From assembly GCF_051401765.1 (NCBI RefSeq), contig NW_027480422.1, positions 18,370,001 to 18,434,000 on the forward strand: 64,000 bases of DNA, given 5' to 3'. The position numbers were made by a program, and so were the translations under genes. Below, in pieces: positions 24,575 to 36,205 of this stretch; the first letter of the stretch is position 1, and each line of letters starts with the position of its first letter. The notes below the pieces were generated by a model, which saw only the letters and a program-made list of their open reading frames with translations, did no database searches and was not told where the DNA came from. This stretch comes from Calliopsis andreniformis (lineage: Eukaryota; Arthropoda; Insecta; Hymenoptera; Andrenidae).

Positions 24575-26235
24575 GAATAATTGCAACCAGTGTGAAAGTT
24601 ATGGTCATTTCTACTTTCCGGGCAACCTAGGCTTCACTCTAGGGCGTTGCTCCACCACATCGAATAGCTACGGCCTTAGAAGTCAACGCCAGAAGCATAA
24701 AATACAATAAAAATGCAACAGTTTTTCCATAGTATACCAGGAATAATTGCAACTAGTGTGAAAGTACAGGTCATTTCTACGTTCCGGGCAACCTAGGCTT
24801 CGCTCTAGGGCCTTGCTCCACCAGATCGAATAGCTAGGGACTTAGAAGTCAACCCCACAAGCATAAAACACAATAAAAATGCAACAGTTTTTCCATCGTA
24901 TAACAGGAATAATTGCAACCAGTGTGAAAGTACAGGTGATTTCTACGTTCCGGGCAACCTAGGTTTCGCTGTAGGGCGTTACTCCACCAGATCCAATAAC
25001 TAGCGACTTAGAAGTCAACGCCAGAAGCATAAAATACAATAAAAATTCAACAGCCTTTCCATCGTATAGAAGGAATAATTGCAACCAGTGTGAAAGTTAT
25101 GGTCATTTCTACGTTCCCGGGCAGCCTAGGCTTAACTCCATGGCGTTGCTCCACCAGATCGAATAGCCAGGGACTTTGAATACAACTCCAGAAGCATAAA
25201 ATACAATAAAAATGCAACAGTTTTTCCATCGTATAACAGGAAGGCTGCAACCCGTGTGAAAGTACTGGTCATTTCTATGTTCCCGGTAACCTAGGCTTCG
25301 CTCTAGGGCCGTGCTCCACCAGATCGAATAGCTAGGGACTTAGAAGTCAACGCCAGAAGCATAAAATACAATAAAAATGCATCAGTTTTTCCACCGTATA
25401 ACAGGAATAACTGCAACCAGTGTGAAAGTACTGGTCATTTCTACGTTCCCGGTAACCTAGGCTTCACTCTAGGGCGTTGCTGCACCAGACCGAATAGCTA
25501 GGGACTTAGAATTCAGCGCCAGAAGAATAAAATACAACATATGTACAACGGTTTTTTCCATCGTATAAAATGCATAATTGCAAGCAGTGTGAAGGTAATG
25601 GTCATTTCTACGTTCCGCGCAACCTTGGCTTAACTCCAGGGCGTTGCTCCACCAGATCGAATAGTTAGGGACTTTGAATGCAACGCCAGGAGCATAAAAT
25701 ACAATAAAAATGCAACAGTTTTTCCATCGTATAACAGGAATAACTGCAACCAGTGTGAAAGTACTGGTCATTTCTATGTTCCCGGTAACCTAGGCTTCAC
25801 TCTAGGGCGTTGCTGCACCAGACCGAATAGCTAGGGACTTAGAAGTCAACGCCAGAAGCATAAAATACAATAAAAATACAACAGCTTTTCCATCGTATAA
25901 AAGGAATAATTGCAACCAGTGTGAAAGTTATGGTCATTTCTACGTTCCCGGGCAGCCTAGGCTTAACTCCATGGCGTTGCTCCACCAGATCGAATAGCCA
26001 GGGACTTTGAATACAACGCCAGAAGCATAAAATACAATAAAAATGCAACAGTTTTTCCATCGTATAACAGGAAGGCTGCAACCCGTGTGAAAGTACTGGT
26101 CATTTCTATGTTCCCGGTAACCTAGGCTTCGCTCTAGGGCCGTGCTCCACCAGATCGAATAGCTAGGGACTTAGAAGTCAACGCCAGAAGCATAAAATAC
26201 AATAAAAATGCATGAGTTTTTCCACCGTATAACAG
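24575..26235. repeat. 1,661-bp HOR (10-mer), copy 2
   Basis: Near-identical to 22,914-24,574. The differences I noticed are AATAGCTAGGGAC versus AATAGTTAGGGAC near 25,828/24,167 and TTTGAATGCAACG versus TTTGAATACAACG near 25,678/24,017. So few differences in 1.66 kb imply a recent duplication. Confidence 0.92.
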
Positions 26236-26599
26236 GAATAACTGCAACCAGTGTGAAAGTACTGGTCATTTCTACTTTCCGGGCAACCTATGCTTCACTC
26301 TAGGGCGGTGCTCCACCAGATCGAATAGTTAGGGCCTAAGAAGTCAACGCCAGAAGCATAAAATACAATATAAATACTACAGCTTTTCCATCGTATATGA
26401 TGTATATTTGCAAACAGTGTGAAAGTAAAGGTCATTTCTACGTTCCGGGCAACATAGGTTTAACTGTAGGCCGTTGCTCCTCCAGATCGCATAGTTCGGT
26501 ACTTAGAATTTAACGCCAGAAGCATAAAATACAATAAAAATGCAACAGTTTTTCCATCGTATAACAGGAATAATTCCAACCAGTGTGAAAGTACAGGTC

Positions 26600-27000
26600 A
26601 TTTCTACGTTCCCGGTAACCTAGGCTTCACTCTAGGGCGTTGCTGCACCAGACCGAATAGCTAGGGACTTAGAATTCAGCGCCAGAAGAATAAAATACAA
26701 CATATGTACAACGGTTTTTTCCATCGTATAAAATGCATAATTGCAAGCAGTGTGAAGGTAATGGTCATTTCTACGTTCCGCGCAACCTTGGCTTAACTCC
26801 AGGGCGTTGCTCCACCAGATCGAATAGTTAGGGACTTTGAATACAACGCCAGGAGCATAAAATACAATAAAAATGCAACAGTTTTTCCATCGTATAACAG
26901 GAATAACTGCAACCAGTGTGAAAGTACTGGTCATTTCTATGTTCCCGGTAACCTAGGCTTCACTCTAGGGCGTTGCTGCACCAGACCGAATAGCTAGGGA
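26600..27000. repeat. Partial extra copy of the 1,661-bp HOR, offset 1,163 bp
   Basis: Matches 25,437-25,837, including TTGCTGCACCAGACCG, TTCAGCGCCAGAAG, ATGTACAACGGTTTTTTCC and GTTCCGCGCAACCTTGGC. The offset is 7 monomers plus one base, not the 10-monomer HOR period, so this copy arose by a separate exchange. A further fragment of the same type follows at 27,000-27,060 at an offset of 332 bp. Confidence 0.85.
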
Positions 27001-27060
27001 CTTAGAATTCAGCGCCAGAAGAATAAAATGCAACATATGTACAACGGTTCTTTCCACCGT

Positions 27061-28317
27061 ATAAAATGCATAATTGCAAGCAGTGTGAAGGTAATGGTCG
27101 TTTCTACGTTCCGGGCAACCTAGGCTTCACTCTAGAGCGTTGCTCCACCAGATCGATTAGTTAGGGCCTTAGCTGTCGACTCCCGAAGCATAAAATACAA
27201 AATAAATAGTACAGTTTTTCCGTTGTATAAAACGAATAACTGCAACCAGTGTGAAAGTTATGGTCACTTCTACGTTCCGGGCAACCTAGGCTTAACTCCA
27301 GGGCGTTGTTCCACCAGATCGAATAGTTAGGGCCTAAGATGTCAACGCCAGAAGCATAAAATACAATATAAATGCAACAGCTTTTCCATCGTATATAATG
27401 TATATTTGCAAACAGTGTGAAAGTAAATGTCATTTCTACATGCCGGGCAACCTAGGCTTATCTGTAGGGCGTTGCTCCACAAGATCGCATAGTTAGGGAC
27501 TTAGAATTTAACGCCAGAAGCATAAAACACAATAAAAATGCAACTGTTTTTCCATAGTATAGCAGGAATAATTGCAACCAGTGTGAAAGTACAGGTCATC
27601 TCTACGTTGCGGGCATCCTAGGCTTCACTCTAGGGCATTACTCCACCACATCGAATAGCTACGGCCTTAGGAGTCAACGCCATAACTATAAAAAACAATA
27701 TAAATACAACAGTTTTTCCGTTGTATAAAATGAATAATTGCAAACAGTGTGGAAGTAATGGTCATTTCTACTTTCCGGGCAACCTAGGCTTCACTCTAGG
27801 GCGTTGCTCCACCACATCGAATAGCTACGGCCTTAGAAGTCAACGCCTGAAGCATAAAATACAATATAAATACAACAGCTTTTCCATTGTATATAATGTA
27901 TATTTGCAAACAGTGTGAAAGTAAAGGTCATTTCTACGTTCCGGGCAACCTAGGTTTCAGTCTTGGGCGTTGCTCCACCACACCGAATAGCTACGGCCTA
28001 AGAAGTCAACTCCAGAAGCATAAAATACCATATAAATACAACAGCTTTTCCATCGTATAAAATGAATGGTTGCAAACAGTGTGAATGTTATGGTCACTTC
28101 TACGTTCCGGGCAGCCTAGGCTTAACTCCAGTGCGTTGCCCCACCAGATCGAATAGCTAGGGACTTTGAATACAACGCCAGAAGAATAAAATACAACATG
28201 AGTACCACAGTTTTTCCATCGTAAAAAATCTGTATTTGCAAGCAGTGTGAAGGTAATGGTCATTTCTACGTTCCGGGAAACCTTGGCTTCACTCTAGAGC
28301 GTTGCTCCACCAGATCG
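27061..28317. repeat. 1.26-kb block shared at 9,630-bp offset (copy 2)
   Basis: Partner of 17,431-18,687. It carries the same rare words in the same order, with a scatter of single-base differences (GATCGATTAG for GATCGAATAG; GCATTACTCC for GCATTGCTCC). The flanks of the two copies belong to different variants on both sides. Confidence 0.9.
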
Positions 28318-28827
28318 CATAGTTAGGGACTTAGAATTTAACGCCAGAAGCATAAAATACAATAAAAATGCAACAGTTTTTCCATCGTATAAAAGGAATA
28401 ATTGCATCCAGTGTGAAAGTAATGGTCATTTCTACGTACCGGGCAACCTAGGTTTCACTCTTGGGCGTTGCTCCACCACATCGAATAGCTACGGCCTTAG
28501 AAGTCAACTCCAGAAGCATAAAATACAATATAAATACAACAGCATTTCCATCTTATAAAATGAATGATGTCAAACAGTGTGAAAGTTATGGTCATTTCTA
28601 CGTTCCGCGCAACCTCGGCCTAACTCCAGGGCGTTGCTCCACCAGATCGAATAGTTAGGGACCTTGAATACAACGCCAGGAGCATAAAATACAATAAAAA
28701 TGCAGCAGTTTTTCCATCGTATAAGAGGAAAGCCACAACCAGTGTGAAAGTACTGGTCATTTCTATGTTCCGGGTAACCTAGGCTTCACTCTAGGGCGCT
28801 GCACCACCAGATCGAGTAGCTAGGGAC

Positions 28828-29228
28828 TTAGAATTCAACGCCAGAAGAATAAAATAAAACATAAGTACAACAGTTTTTCCATCGTATAAAATGTATATTT
28901 GCAGAAGTGTTAAGGCAATGGTCATTTCCACGTTCCGCGCAACCTACGCTTCACTCTTGGCCGTTGGTCCACCAGATCCAATAGATAGGGCCTCAGAAGT
29001 CAACGCCGGATGCACCAAATACAAAATGAATACAACAGTTTTTCCATCGTATAAAAGGAATAATTGCAACCAGTGTGAAAATAATGGTCATTTCTTCGTT
29101 CCGGGCAACCTAGGCTTCACTCTAGGCCGTTACTCCACCACATCGTATAGCTGCGGCCTCAGAAGTCAACGCCAGAAGCATAAAATACAATAAAAGTACA
29201 ACAGTTTTTCCATCGTATAACAGGAATG
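28828..29228. repeat. 401-bp block, 2,311-bp offset (copy 1)
   Basis: Matches 31,139-31,539. Shared rare words include ATTTGCAGAAGTGTTAAGGC, CTACGCTTCACTCTTGGCCG, GCCGGATGCACCAAATAC, CATTTCTTCGTTCC and CATCGTATAGCTGCGGCC. The offset falls 13 bases short of 14 monomers, partly because two 161-bp monomers lie between the copies. Confidence 0.85.
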
Positions 29229-29660
29229 ATTGCAACCAGAGTCAAAGTGATGGTCATAGGTCCGGGCGACCTAGGCTTCACTCTGGGGTGTTGGTCCACC
29301 AGATCGAATAGTTAGGGCCTAAGAAGTCAACGCCAGAAGCATAAAATACAAAATAAATACAATAGTTTTTCCATCGTATAACAGGAATAATTGCAACCAG
29401 TGTGAAAGTAATGGTCATTTCTACGTTCCGGGCAACCTCGGCTTCACCCTAGGGCGTTGCTCCACCAGATCAAATAGGTAGGGCCTAAGAAGTCAACGCC
29501 AGAAGCATAAAATACAAAATAAATACAACAGTTTTTCCATCGTATAACAGGAATGATTGCAACCAGAGTGAAAGTGATGGTCATAGGTCCGGGCGACCTA
29601 GGCTTCACTCTGGGGTGTTGGTCCACCAGATCGAATAGTTAGGGCCTTAGAAGTCAACGC
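29215..29660. repeat. Pair of 161-bp deletion monomers
   Basis: In two places (29,254 and 29,581) the conserved box is broken: TGGTCATAGGTCCGGGCGACC replaces the usual GGTCATTTCTACGTTCCGGGC, a net loss of 5 bases. The copies are 327 bp apart (two monomers less 5) and share CAGAGT-AAAGTGATGG and CTCTGGGGTGTTGGTCC, so they come from one deletion event copied as a dimer. They are among the few monomers that lose the TTCTACGTTCC word. Confidence 0.9.
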
Positions 29661-30402
29661 CCGAAGCATAAAATACAAAATTAATACAACAGTTTTTCCA
29701 TCGTATGAAACGAATAATTGCAACCAGTGTGAAAGATAGGGTCATTTCTACGTTACGGGCTACCTAGGCTTCACTCTAGGTCGTTGCTCCACCAAATCGA
29801 GTAGCTAGGGCCTTAGAAGTCAACGCCCGAAGCATAAAATACAAAATTAATACAACAGTTATTCCATCGTATAACAGGTATAATTACAACCAGTGTGAAT
29901 GTAAAGGTCATTTCTACGTTCTGGACAACCTTCGGTGCACTCTAGGGCGTTCTTCCACCAGATCGAATATTTAGGGCCTAAGAAGTCAACGCCAGACACA
30001 TAAAATACAATATAAATACAACAGATTTACCATCGTATATAATGTATATTTGCAAACAGTGTGAAGGTAAAGGTTATTTCTACGTTCCGGGCAACCTAGG
30101 CTTAACTGTAGGGCGTAGCTCCACCAGATTGAATAGTTAGGGACTTTGAGTACAACGGCAGAAGCATAAAATACATTAAAAATGCAACAGTTTTTCCATC
30201 GTATAACATGAAAGCTGCAACCAGTGTAAAAGTACTGGTCATTTCTATGTTCCGGGTAACCTAGGCTTCACTGTAGGGCGTTGCTCCACCAGATCGAATA
30301 GCTATGGCCTTAGAATTCAACGCCAGAAGAATAAAGCACAATAAAAATACAACAATTTTTCCATCGTATAAAAGGAGTAATTGTAACCAGTGTGAAAGTA
30401 AT

Positions 30403-30492
30403 GGTCATTTCTACGTTCCGGGCAACCTAGGCTTCACTCTAGGGCATTGTGCCACCAGATCGAATAGTTAGGGCCTAAGAAGTCAACGCCAG
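30403..30492 (+). repeat. Conserved GC-rich half of the monomer (positions 1-90)
   Basis: Across the window this half changes least. TTCTACGTTCCGGGCAACC, CCTAGG, GGGCGTTG and CCACCAGATCG survive even in the diverged left part. A hand count on a near-consensus copy gives 49 G+C in 90 bases. Five of the six CpG sites of the monomer lie here (positions 12, 17, 43, 59 and 85). Alternation of conserved and variable segments is common in centromeric satellites, where conserved boxes can reflect protein binding or nucleosome phasing. No specific binding protein can be inferred from the sequence. Confidence 0.8.
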
Positions 30493-30568
30493 AAGCATAA
30501 AATACAATATAAATACAACAGCTTTTCCATCGTATATAATGTATATTTGCAAACAGTGTGAAAGTAAA
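30493..30568 (+). repeat. Variable AT-rich half of the monomer (positions 91-166)
   Basis: A hand count on a near-consensus copy gives 22 G+C in 76 bases. Most subfamily-defining differences are here. After ATACAA the next word is TATAAATAC, TAAAAATGC, AATAAATAG, CATAAGTAC or TAAAGATAC. After ATCGTAT it is AACAGGAATAATTGC, AAAATGAATAATTGC, ATAATGTATATTTGC, AAAACGAATAATTGC, AAAAGGAATAATTGC or AACACGAATAATTGC. The word before GGTCAT also varies (AGTAA, AGTAC, AGTTA, AGTGA, GGTAA). A5 and T5 tracts near positions 107-124 make this the likelier flexible or linker side, which is inference. Confidence 0.75.
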
Positions 30569-30589
30569 GCTCATTTCTACGTTCCGGGC

Positions 30590-31100
30590 AACCTAGGTTT
30601 CGCTGTAGGGCGTTGCTCCACCAGATCGAATAGCTAGGGACTTAGAAGACAACGCCAGAAGCATAAAATACAATAAAAATAAAACAGCTTTTCCATCGTA
30701 TAAAATGAATGATTGTAAACAGTGTGAAAGTTATGGTCAGTTCTACGTTCCGAGCAACCTAGGCTTAACTCCAGGGCATTGCTCCACCAGATAGAATAGT
30801 TAGGGACGTTGAATACAACGCCAGAAGCATAAAATACAATAAAAATGCAACAGTTTTTCCATCGTATAACAGGAAAGCTGCAACCAGTGTAAAAGTACTG
30901 GTCATTTCTATGTTCCGGGTAACCTAGGCTTCACTGTAGGGCGTTGCTCCACCAGATCGAATAGCTATGGCCTTAGAATTCAACGCCAGAAGAATAAAAT
31001 ACAACATAAGTACCACAGTTTTTCCATCGTATGAAATGTATAATTGCAAGCAGTGTGAAGGTAATGGTCATTTCTACGTTCCGGGCAACCTAGGCTTCAC
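30590..31100. repeat. 511-bp block shared at 8,290-bp offset (copy 2)
   Basis: Partner of 22,300-22,810. It has private changes such as GATTGTAAACAG and GGTCAGTTCTACG. Confidence 0.8.
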
Positions 31101-31138
31101 TGTAGGGCGTTGCTCCACCAGATCGAATAGCTATGGCC

Positions 31139-31539
31139 TTAGAATTCAACGCCAGAAGAATAAAATAAAACATAAGTACAACAGTTTTTCCATCGTATAA
31201 AATGTATATTTGCAGAAGTGTTAAGGCAATGGTCAATTCCACGTTCCGCGCAACCTACGCTTCACTCTTGGCCGTTGGTCCACCAGATCCAATAGATAGG
31301 GCCTCAGAAGTCAACGCCGGATGCACCAAATACAAAATAAATACAACAGTTTTTCCATCGTATAAAACGAATAATTGCAACCAGTGTGAAAGTAATGGTC
31401 ATTTCTTCGTTCCGGGCAACCTAGGCTTCACTCTAGGCCGTTACTCCACCACATCGTATAGCTGCGGCCTTAGAAGTCAACGCCAGAAGCATATAATACA
31501 ATAAAAATACAACAGTTTTTCCATCGTATAACAGGAGTA
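31139..31539. repeat. 401-bp block, 2,311-bp offset (copy 2)
   Basis: Partner of 28,828-29,228, with the same rare words. Private changes include GGTCAATTCCACG and AAAACGAATAATTGC in place of AAAAGGAATAATTGC. Confidence 0.85.
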
Positions 31540-32885
31540 ACTGCAACCATTGTGAAGGTAATGGCAATTTCTACGTTCCGGGCAACCTAGGCTTCACTCT
31601 ACGGTGTTTTTCCACCAGATCGAATAGCTAGGGCCAAAGAAGTCAACGCCCGAAGCATAAAATACAATAAAAAGGCAACAGTTTTTCCATCGTATAACAG
31701 GAGTAATTGCAACCAGTATGAAAGTGATAGTCACTTCTACGTTCCGGGCAACCTAGGCTTGACTCTAGGGCGTTGCTCCACCAGATCGAATAGTTAGGGC
31801 CTTAGAAGTCACCGCACGAAGCATAAAATACAATAAAGATACAACAGTTTTTCCATCGTATAACAGGAGTAATTGCAACCAGTATGAAAGTGATAGTCAT
31901 TTCTACGTTCCGGGCAACCTAGGCTTGACTCTAGGGCGTTGCTCCACTAGATCGAATAGTTAGGGCCTTAGAAGTCAACGCACGAAGCATAAAATACAAT
32001 AAAGATACAACAGTTTTTCCATCGCATAAAACGAATAATTGCAACCGGTCTGAAAGTTATGGTCATTTCTACGTTCCGGGCAAACTATGCTTCACCCTAG
32101 GGCGTTGCTACACCAGATCGAATAGCTAGGGCCTTAGAAGTCTACTCCCGTAGCATAAAATACAATAAAAATACAAAGGTTTCGCAATCGTATAAAATGA
32201 TTAATTGCAATCAGTGTGAAGGTAATGGTCATTTCTACGTTCCAGGTAACCTAGGCTTTACATCAGGGCGTATCTCCACCAGATCGAATAGCTGGGCAGT
32301 TAGACTTCAACGCCAGAAGCATAAAATACAATAAAAATACAACAGTTTTTCATCGTACAACAGGAATAATTGCAACCAGTGTGAAAGTGGTAGTCATTTC
32401 TACGTACCGGGCAACCTAGGCTTCACTCTAGGGCGTTGCTCCACCAGATCGAATTGCTAGAGCCTTAGAAGTCAACGTCTGAAGCATAAAATGCAATGAA
32501 AATGCAACAGCTTTTCCATCGTATAACACGAATAATTGCAACCAGTGTGAAAGTGATAGGCATTTCTACATTCCGGGCAACCTAGGTTTCACTGTGCGGT
32601 GTTGCTCCACCAGATGGAATAGCTAGGGCCTTAGAAGTGTACGCCCGGAGCATAAAATACAATAAAAATACAACAGTTTTTCCATCGTGTAAAATGAATA
32701 ATTGCAATCAGTGTGAAGGTAATAGTCATTTCTGCGTTCCGGGCAACCTAGGATTCACACTAGGGCGTCGCTCTCACCAGATCGAATAGTAAGGGCCAAA
32801 GAAGTCAACGCCAGAAGCATAAAATACAATGTAAATACAACAGTTTTTGCATCGTATAATATGTATAATTGCAAGCAGTGTGAAA

Positions 32886-34545
32886 GTAATGGTCATTTCT
32901 ACGTTCCGTGCAAACTAGGCTTGACCCTAGGGCGTTGCAACACCAGATCGAATATTCAGGGCCTATGAAGTCAACGCCAGAAGCATAAAATACAAAATAA
33001 ATGCAACAGTTTTTCCATCGTATAAAACGAATAATTGTAACCAGTGTGAAAGTGATAGTCATTTCTACCTTCCGGGCAAACTAGGCTTCACTCTAGGGCG
33101 TTGCTCCACCAGATCGAATAGCTAGAGCCTTAGAAGTCTACTGCCGTAGCATAAAATACAATAAAAATACAAAAGTTTCTCAATCGTATAAAACGAATAA
33201 TTGCTACCGGTGTGAAAGTTGTGGTTATTTCTACGTTCCGGGCAACCTAGGCTTCACTCTAGGGCGTTGCTCCACCAGATCGAATAGCTAGGGGCTCAGA
33301 ATTCAACGCCAGAAGCATAAAATACAATAAAAATACAACAGTGTTTCCACAGTATAACAGGAATAATTGCATCCATTGTGATAGTAATGGCCTTTTCTAC
33401 GTTCCGGGCAACCTAGCCTTCACACTAGGGCGTTGCTCCACCAGATCGAAAAGTTAGGGCCTTAGAAGTCAACGCCCGCAGCATAAAATACAATAAGAAT
33501 GCAACAGTTTCTCAATCGTATAAAATGATTAATTGCAATCAGTGTGAAGGTAATGGTCATTTCTACGTTCCGGGCGACCTAGGCTTCACTCTAGGGCGTT
33601 GCGCCACCAGATCGAATAGCTAGGGCCTTAGAAGTCTACACCCGGAGCATAAAATACAATAAAAATACAACTGTTTGTCAATTGTATAAAATGAATAATT
33701 GCAATCAGTGTGAAGGTAATGGTCATTTCTACGTTCCGGGCAACCTAGGCTTCGCTCTAGGACGTTGCTCCACCAGATCGAATAGTTAGGGCCTAAGAAG
33801 TCAACGCCAGAAGCATAAAACAGTGTATATATACAACAGCTGTTACATCGTATAAAACGAATAAATGCATCCAGTGTGAAAGTGATGGTCATTTCTAAGT
33901 TCCGGGCAACCTAGGCTTCACTCTAGGGCGTTGCTCAACCAGATCGAATATTCAGGGCCTATGAAGTCAATGCCAGAAGCATAAAATACAAAATAAATGC
34001 AACAGTTTTTCCATCGTATAAAACGAATAATTGCAACCAGTGTGAGAGTGATAGTCATTTCTACGTTCCTGGCAACCTAGGCTTCACTCTAGGGCGTTGC
34101 TCCATCAGATCTAATTGCTAGGGACTTAGAATTCAACGCCCGCAGCATAAAATACAATGAAAATGCAACAGTTTTTCCATCGTATAACACGAATAATTAC
34201 AACCAGTGTGAAAGTGATAGTCATTTCTACGTTCCGGGCAACCTAGGCTTCACTCTAGGGCGTTGCACCACCAGATCGAATAGCTAGGGCCTTAGAAGTC
34301 AACGACCGAAGCATAAAATACAATAAGAATGCAACAGTTTTTCCATCGTATAACACGAATAATGGCAACCAGTGTGAAAGTGATAGTCATTTCTACGTTC
34401 CGGGCAACCTAGGCTTCACTCTAGGGCGTTGTTCCACCACATCGAATTGTTAGGGCCTTGGAAGTCAACGCCAGAATCATAAAATACAAAACAGGTAAAA
34501 CAGTTTTTCCATCGTATGAAACGAATGATTGCAATCGGTGTGAAT
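32886..34545. repeat. 1,660-bp HOR (10-mer), copy 1
   Basis: Exactly ten monomer lengths, repeated at 34,546-36,205. Diagnostic words include CCGTGCAAACTAGGCTTGACC, GTTGCAACACCAG, GAATATTCAGGGCC, CCTTCCGGGCAAACTAGG, TACTGCCGTAGC, CAGTGTTTCCACAG and AACAGCTGTTACATCG. The left edge lies between 32,886 and about 32,905 because the conserved box is shared. The first marker monomer (GTGCAAACTAGG) recurs near 42,035, 46,185, 50,003, 53,821 and 62,948 inside other HORs. Confidence 0.93.
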
Positions 34546-36205
34546 GTAATGGTCATTTCTACGTTCCGTGCAAACTAGGCTTGACCCTAGGGCGTTGCAA
34601 CACCAGATCGAATATTCAGGGCCTATGAAGTCAACGCCAGAAGCATAAAATACAAAATAAATGCAACAGTTTTTCCATCGTATAAAACGAATAATTGTAA
34701 CCAGTGTGAAAGTGATAGTCATTTCTACCTTCCGGGCAAACTAGGCTTCACTCTAGGGCGTTGCTCCACCAGATCGAATAGCTAGAGCCTTAGAAGTCTA
34801 CTGCCGTAGCATAAAATACAATAAAAATACAAAAGTTTCTCAATCGTATAAAACGAATAATTGCTACCGGTGTGAAAGTTATGGTTATTTCTACGTTCCG
34901 GGCAACCTAGGCTTCACTCTAGGGCGTTGCTCCACCAGATCGAATAGCTAGGGGCTCAGAATTCAACGCCAGAAGCATAAAATACAATAAAAATACAACA
35001 GTGTTTCCACAGTATAACAGGAATAATTGCATCCATTGTGATAGTAATGGCCTTTTCTACGTTCCGGGCAACCTAGCCTTCACACTAGGGCGTTGCTCCA
35101 CCAGATCGAAAAGTTAGGGCCTTAGAAGTCAACGCCCGCAGCATAAAATACAATAAGAATGCAACAGTTTCTCAATCGTATAAAATGATTAATTGCAATC
35201 AGTGTGAAGGTAATGGTCATTTCTACGTTCCGGGCGACCTAGGCTTCACTCTAGGGCGTTGCGCCACCAGATCGAATAGCTAGGGCCTTAGAAGTCTACA
35301 CCCGGAGCATAAAATACAATAAAAATACAACTGTTTGTCAATTGTATAAAATGAATAATTGCAATCAGTGTGAAGGTAATGGTCATTTCTACGTTCCGGG
35401 CAACCTAGGCTTCGCTCTAGGACGTTGCTCCACCAGATCGAATAGTTAGGGCCTAAGAAGTCAACGCCAGAAGCATAAAACAGTGTATATATACAACAGC
35501 TGTTACATCGTATAAAACGAATAAATGCATCCAGTGTGAAAGTGATGGTCATTTCTAAGTTCCGGGCAACCTAGGCTTCACTCTAGGGCGTTGCTCAACC
35601 AGATCGAATATTCAGGGCCTATGAAGTCAATGCCAGAAGCATAAAATACAAAATAAATGCAACAGTTTTTCCATCGTATAAAACGAATAATTGCAACCAG
35701 TGTGAGAGTGATAGTCATTTCTACGTTCCTGGCAACCTAGGCTTCACTCTAGGGCGTTGCTCCATCAGATCTAATTGCTAGGGACTTAGAATTCAACGCC
35801 CGCAGCATAAAATACAATGAAAATGCAACAGTTTTTCCATCGTATAACACGAATAATTACAACCAGTGTGAAAGTGATAGTCATTTCTACGTTCCGGGCA
35901 ACCTAGGCTTCACTCTAGGGCGTTGCACCACCAGATCGAATAGCTAGGGCCTTAGAAGTCAACGACCGAAGCATAAAATACAATAAGAATGCAACAGTTT
36001 TTCCATCGTATAACACGAATAATGGCAACCAGTGTGAAAGTGATAGTCATTTCTACGTTCCGGGCAACCTAGGCTTCACTCTAGGGCGTTGTTCCACCAC
36101 ATCGAATTGTTAGGGCCTTGGAAGTCAACGCCAGAATCATAAAATACAAAACAGGTAAAACAGTTTTTCCATCGTATGAAACGAATGATTGCAATCGGTG
36201 TGAAT
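34546..36205. repeat. 1,660-bp HOR (10-mer), copy 2
   Basis: Reads almost identically to copy 1 over its full length. The one difference I noticed is A at 34,881 where copy 1 has G at 33,221. The right edge is set by GTTCCGGGCAACCTAGGCATC, which starts the 829-bp HOR at 36,206 without any spacer. Confidence 0.93.

Larger units (their letters stand above)
30403..30568 (+). repeat. Exemplar 166-bp monomer (reference frame for positions)
   Basis: This copy runs from one GGTCATTTCT landmark to the equivalent point of the next and is exactly 166 bp. In order it holds the ACGTTCCGGG box (positions 11-20), the AvrII palindrome CCTAGG (24-29), the second inverted-repeat arm CTAGG (38-42), the CCACCAGATCG word (50-60), the AAGTCAACGCCAGAAGC word (78-93), an AT-rich run around ATAAAATACAAT, then ACAACAG, TTTTCC, the variable GTAT-ATTTGC segment, and the AGTGTGAAAG tail. 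It differs from the common form at a few bases near positions 44-50 (CATTGTGCC instead of CGTTGCTCC). The length is close to the DNA wrapped in two full turns around a histone octamer plus linker histone. Confidence 0.95.
26236..32885. repeat. Central mosaic satellite region
   Basis: About 40 monomers with no single period. Besides the blocks listed separately, it holds the transition from left-type variants to right-type variants. Left-type words such as ATGTATATTTGC are last seen near 31,203. GAAAGTGATAGTCA is first seen near 31,716 and is then frequent to the end of the window. The tail (31,680-32,030) holds tandem monomers marked AAGTCACCGCACGAAGC and CAGTATGAAAGTGATAG that recur in every HOR after 48 kb. 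Confidence 0.8.

Noticed and set aside
30403..30568. Possible CENP-B box (core TTCGnnnnAnnCGGG).
   Set aside because: The best candidates, TTTCTACGTTCCGGG on the plus strand and TTCGATCTGGTGGAG on the minus strand, each match about 6 of the 9 defining bases. I found no copy with the full core on either strand, so no CENP-B site is claimed.
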